From positions 1 to 39,654 of the forward strand of contig JACDCC010000197.1 in the NCBI GenBank assembly GCA_013694595.1: DNA of 39,654 nucleotides, written 5' to 3'. The notes under the pieces are model-generated. The model did no database searches. It was not told the DNA's origin and saw only the letters and a list, made by a program, of their open reading frames with translations. The position numbers and the translations under genes are program-made. Shown in pieces: positions 37,001-39,654 of this stretch; the stretch's first letter is position 1, and each line of letters starts with the position of its first letter. The stretch is from Chthoniobacterales bacterium. GTDB lineage: Bacteria; Verrucomicrobiota; Verrucomicrobiia; Chthoniobacterales; UBA10450.

Positions 37001-39639
37001 AAGCGCAATTGCTCGACAAGCCGGGCGGAATATTCGTCAGGCGCCTCGAGCAGATTCCCAACGAAGATCGCCTCCTGCTCCAATCCGCGGCCCGCATCCT
37101 TCTCTCGGATGACAACGGCTCGCTCCTCGAACAACTGGAGCAGCGCGCTGTGCTCGAGCCGCGCGTCCCCGCGCTCACGCCGACGCGACCGGCGCGGATC
37201 GAGTCACCCGCGTCCCCGCCGGCGCGCGAGTTGATCTTTCACAATGGCTACGGCGGATTCACTCCCGACGGGCACGAGTATGTCATCACGCTCTCGCCCG
37301 GCCAGGCCACTCCCGCGCCGTGGGTCAACGTGATGGCCAACCCGGAGTTCGGGACGGTCGTGTCGGAAAGCGGCGGCGCTTACACCTGGTTCGAGAACGC
37401 GCACGAATTTCGGCTCACGCCCTGGCAAAACGATGCCGTTCAGGATACGACCGGCGAGGCGCTTTACATTCGCGACGAAGAAACCGGCCAGGTCTGGTCG
37501 CCGTGTCCGTGGCCCGCGCGGGGTGCCACGCCTTATGTCATCCGCCACGGGTTCGGCTACACCGTCTTCGAGCACTACGAGAACGGCATCGTCTCGGAGT
37601 TGTGGGCTTACGTGGCGATGGATGCGCCGGTCAAGCTGACCAATTTGAAGTTGCGCAACGTCTCGGGCGGGCCGCGCCGTTTGTCCGTCACCGCCTACTG
37701 CGAGTGGGTGTTGGGCGATCTGCGGCCCAAGACGCTCCTCAACGTGCAGACCGAAGTGGACCTGAAAACCGGGGCCTTGCTGGCGCGCAACTTTTACAAC
37801 ACCGAATTCCCCGATCGCATCGTCTTCCTTGATGTCATTGACCAGAACCGCACCCTCACCGGAAATCGAAAAGAATTCCTCGGGCGCAACGGAACTCCCG
37901 CGCAACCTGCGGCTTTGAAGCGGGCGCGGCTCTCCGGAAAAACAGGCGCGGGCTTCGATCCCTGCGGCGCCATGCAGGTCGCGTTCGAGCTGGGCGACGA
38001 GCAGGAGCGCGAGACAAGTTTCCGTCTCGGCGCGGGCCGGAATCTGGACGAGGTGCAGAATCTGGTCTCGCGTTTTCGCCGAGCCGACGCCAGCGCCGTC
38101 TCACTCGCCCTCGTGCATGAATTCTGGAATCGCACGCTCGGCGCGGTCAACGTCGATACGCCCGATCCCGCCGTGAACACAATGGCGAACGGCTGGCTCC
38201 TTTACCAAACCCTCAGCTCCCGCCTCTGGGCGCGGACCGGGTTCTATCAATCGGGCGGCGCGTATGGCTTCCGCGATCAGTTACAGGATGTGATGGCGCT
38301 GGTGCACGCCGAGCCGAGCCTCACGCGCGAGCATTTGCTCCGGGCCGCCGCGCGCCAGTTCCGGGAAGGCGACGTGCAACATTGGTGGCATCCGCCGGCC
38401 GGCCGCGGTGTGCGCACGCATTTCTCCGACGACTACCTGTGGCTGCCATACGTCACCTGCCGCTATGTTTCCTGCGCCGCCGATACCGGCGTCCTCGATG
38501 AACAGATTCCTTTCCTCGATGCGCGGCCGGTGATGCCGGAGGAGGAATCTTATTACGACCTGCCCAACCGCTCGCAGGAATCCGCCAGCCTCTACGAGCA
38601 TTGCGTGCGCGCCATCAGGCATGGGTTGAAATTCGGCCAGCACGGCCTGCCCCTGATTGGTTCCGGCGATTGGAACGACGGCATGAACCTGATCGGAAAA
38701 GAGGGGCGCGGCGAAAGCGTCTGGCTGGGATTTTTCCTTTACGATGTGCTCACGCAGTTTGCGGAGCTCGCGCGCGCCCGCGCGGATACGGACTTCGCCG
38801 AGCATTGCCTGGCCGAGGCGAAGCAGTTGCAAAAGAAGATCGAGGCAAACGCGTGGGACGGAGAGTGGTACCTCCGCGCCTGGTTCGATAACGGCGAGCC
38901 GCTCGGCTCCCGGAACAATGAGGAATGCCAGATCGATTCTCTGCCGCAAAGCTGGTCGATCATCAGCCGAGCGGGCGAGCCAGAACGTTCCCGGCAGGCC
39001 ATGCAGGCGGTCAACGAACGTCTGGTTCGCCGCGACGCGAACCTCATCCAGCTCTTCGATCCGCCCTTCGACAAATCGCCGCTCAATCCCGGTTACATCA
39101 AGGGCTACATCCCCGGCGTGCGCGAGAATGGCGGGCAATACACTCATGCCGCCATCTGGACCGCGATGGCTTTCGCGCTCCTCGGAGAAAACGAGCGCGC
39201 CTGGGAACTGTTCACGCTCATTAACCCCATCCAGCACGGCGGCACGCCCGAGCAGATCGCCACCTACAAAGTGGAGCCCTACGTTGTCGCGGCCGACGTC
39301 TATGCCGTCGCGCCGCACACCGGCCGGGGCGGCTGGACCTGGTACACCGGCTCAGCCGGCTGGATGTACCGCTTTCTCACCGAGACGCTGCTCGGCGTTC
39401 ATCTGGAAGGCGAGCGGCTGCGCGTCACGCCACGTTTTCCCGCCCACTGGACGAGCTACAAGATTCACTACCGCTACCGGCAAACCGTTTACCACATCAC
39501 CATCACCCGCTCGTCCGACGACTCGTTAGGCCAGAGTGCACTCACTCTCGACGGCCAGCCTCTGACCGACGAAACGATCCCGCTGCACGATGATCGCATC
39601 GAACATTTCGTCGAGATCCGCATCCAAGCCCGGCCCTGA
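31069..39639 (+). CDS. ndvB: cyclic beta-1,2-glucan synthase / NdvB-type giant protein (GT84 + glycoamylase-like + GH94), 2856 aa
   Basis: MVVIPTFLSSAENIDELIEALEIHHLANRDPNLHFALLTDWRDA; TLDTDTQLPRESAGQLIGTMAHPLNQP; GSFIGKGIYEVDAFERAL; NVTDNRRDQSFYDLLASEARLCSYVAIAQGQVPQEHW; FRDQLQDVMALVHAEPSLTREHLLRAAARQFREGDVQHWWHPPAGRGVRT; IGSGDWNDGMNLIGKEGRGESVWLGFFL; PYVVAADVYAVAPHTGRGGWTWYTGSAGWMYR. Confidence 0.93.
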   Translation: MVTMLSRSPVSGLLPVRHKLRGERQRELPLRAELFGVEQLARHAETIAARHQVVTSRGSNRLLAQLDRNEEIVRAFNRATLNVDKTRRVTPAAEWLLDNFYLIEEQIQLARRHLPRGYSRELPRLSNGPAAGVLRVYDIVLELIAHVDAQIDASSLTAFVAAYQKVAVLKLGELWAIPIMLRLGLIENLARITTGLATARDDRNLANVWVDRLQETAENNPSRVVIVVADLARADLRLSSSFVAEFCQRLSRLNPVLHVARGWLEQQLVEQGLSIEQLIHQESQSQASDQVSVSHSITSLRLLSAISWKEFVETLSLVEQTLRGDPGDVYSDMDFATRDCYRHVVETLARYGRLSEMEVAQRAVELARESAQQKGREDRSAHVGFYLIHKGRPLLERAANVRWPWHTAVPRSIQRSPFTFYAGGIFLLTALATLGFVRTAQVLEVQGWILIFSSLTFLVGASQLSVALLNWLAALLVAPRLLPRLDYSSKIPSESRTMVVIPTFLSSAENIDELIEALEIHHLANRDPNLHFALLTDWRDAPVENLPDDHPLLERARTGIEALNRKYGSSRDDLFFLFHRSRRWNPGEGLWMGYERKRGKLREFNSFLRGGSPEGFSKVVGEAAILPAIKYVITLDTDTQLPRESAGQLIGTMAHPLNQPCFDPTRALVVEGYSMMQPRVEMSLAGAGRSWFVRLQAGEVGIDPYTHAVSDVYQDLFHEGSFIGKGIYEVDAFERALAGRFPENTILSHDLLESVYARCALVTDVTFYEEYPSTYLADVDRRHRWMRGDWQIIRWLLPWVRGEKGRSIANPISGLSRWKLLDNLRRSLVPIALLFFLVGSWLFLPQLSGWAIGVVVSILLLPALLSSLVDLVRKPEQLRWLMHMRGVAAKAGPALVEMTLTLVMLPHDAFLSLDAISRTLFRMLVTRKGLLEWRTSSDVARSARLDLAGSFRAMWSSPAVALTSGLTLSLIQPTNLPIALPFLGLWLAAPWIAWRISRPIQPPAPELAPEQLVFLRRIARKTWHFFETFVTAEENWLPPDNFQEEPSTGVAARTSPTNIGLALLANLAARDFGYLSLGGLLERTETTLATMLRLERHRGHFYNWYSTRTLEPLLPLYVSSVDSGNLAGHLLTLAAGLRQLADEKVLAPQIFAGLRDTLGVVQRLAGENALLAQLDTELANAPSTLRESLALLQRAAENSAEISSGLANREEDLKSWAQVFQRECEEHLQEVLFLGSLEAREQNPSWREIAALDPSSTVVREARQHARERIQKLETLAGQCDELAAMDFTFLYDQARNLFSIGFNVTDNRRDQSFYDLLASEARLCSYVAIAQGQVPQEHWFSLGRLLVASRGEPILVSWSGSMFEYLMPLLVMPDYENTLLDRACKAAVRQHIEHGRSRDVPWGVSESGYYRTDVHHNYQYRAFGVPGLGLKRGLAEDLVIAPYASVMALMVAPREACENLQRLVREGREGVFGFYEAVDYTPSRLPPETASTTVRSFMAHHQGMSLLSLVNLLRDFTMQRRFMSRPLLKAADLLLQERPPKTDANVLPEDLSMEEIEPRFEEGADVMRVFTNPSSRAPEVHLLSNGRYHVAITHAGGGYSRWRDLAVTRWREDATRDCWGTFIYLRDVASGEFWSTAYQPTRRATKTYEAIFTQARAEFRQRHNELEIHTELCVSPEDDVELRRITLTNRSSTERVIELTSYAEVVLATHPADEAHPAFSNLFVQTEFAPISSAILCTRRARSEDETPPWLLHLLVGQGGAQSAISCETDRFQFIGRGRTLENPAAMEKDAPLSNTVGSVLDPIISLRRTVTLAPNESAVLDFVLGMAESRENALGLVEKYQHARMADRALDLAWTHSQVILRQLDASEGEAQLYARLAGAIIFADPARRATSGVLLENRRGQSGLWTYGISGDTPLVLLRVTDTENLDIVRQIIQAHSYWRTKGLAVELVILNEDASVYRQTLQDQITNLVASGTEAQLLDKPGGIFVRRLEQIPNEDRLLLQSAARILLSDDNGSLLEQLEQRAVLEPRVPALTPTRPARIESPASPPARELIFHNGYGGFTPDGHEYVITLSPGQATPAPWVNVMANPEFGTVVSESGGAYTWFENAHEFRLTPWQNDAVQDTTGEALYIRDEETGQVWSPCPWPARGATPYVIRHGFGYTVFEHYENGIVSELWAYVAMDAPVKLTNLKLRNVSGGPRRLSVTAYCEWVLGDLRPKTLLNVQTEVDLKTGALLARNFYNTEFPDRIVFLDVIDQNRTLTGNRKEFLGRNGTPAQPAALKRARLSGKTGAGFDPCGAMQVAFELGDEQERETSFRLGAGRNLDEVQNLVSRFRRADASAVSLALVHEFWNRTLGAVNVDTPDPAVNTMANGWLLYQTLSSRLWARTGFYQSGGAYGFRDQLQDVMALVHAEPSLTREHLLRAAARQFREGDVQHWWHPPAGRGVRTHFSDDYLWLPYVTCRYVSCAADTGVLDEQIPFLDARPVMPEEESYYDLPNRSQESASLYEHCVRAIRHGLKFGQHGLPLIGSGDWNDGMNLIGKEGRGESVWLGFFLYDVLTQFAELARARADTDFAEHCLAEAKQLQKKIEANAWDGEWYLRAWFDNGEPLGSRNNEECQIDSLPQSWSIISRAGEPERSRQAMQAVNERLVRRDANLIQLFDPPFDKSPLNPGYIKGYIPGVRENGGQYTHAAIWTAMAFALLGENERAWELFTLINPIQHGGTPEQIATYKVEPYVVAADVYAVAPHTGRGGWTWYTGSAGWMYRFLTETLLGVHLEGERLRVTPRFPAHWTSYKIHYRYRQTVYHITITRSSDDSLGQSALTLDGQPLTDETIPLHDDRIEHFVEIRIQARP

Positions 39640-39654
39640 CGCTGGATCTCCGAC

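Overview
The window is a gene-dense, GC-rich bacterial chromosomal segment. Gene content and the dispersed hairpin repeats suggest a Verrucomicrobia/Chthoniobacterales-like soil bacterium; this is inference and was not tested. Housekeeping genes on the minus strand at the left are gpsA, plsY, mnmG, cdd, a VTT-domain gene and a fused homocysteine methyltransferase/MTHFR. Next come secreted BNR-repeat and peptidoglycan-binding proteins, a POT transporter and a beta-carbonic anhydrase. A sugar/glycan-type block follows (methyltransferase, DUF2064 transferase, sugar epimerase, MgtE-like protein, GT2, GT4, GNAT, membrane glycosyltransferase), with a SUOX-like molybdoenzyme, a MutM/Nei-type glycosylase and trxB in between. 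The window ends with a degenerate-looking tRNA-Thr and a 2856-aa cyclic beta-glucan synthase (NdvB-type). No CRISPR array, rRNA, transposase or obvious defence system was seen. The main non-gene signals are: (1) two perfect, oppositely oriented DnaA boxes flanking an AT-rich, AAG-repeat stretch in a divergent intergenic region (candidate oriC or DnaA-regulated site); (2) an apparently strongly over-represented word (G)CCTAACGA that recruits otherwise rare Leu codons in different reading frames; (3) a chimeric junction joining a nucleotide-cyclase start to the C-terminus of purN; (4) a frameshifted YdeI-like gene; (5) four copies of a dispersed hairpin repeat plus a separate inverted repeat that supplies the stop codon of the glycosylase gene; (6) an unannotated 51-aa membrane ORF.
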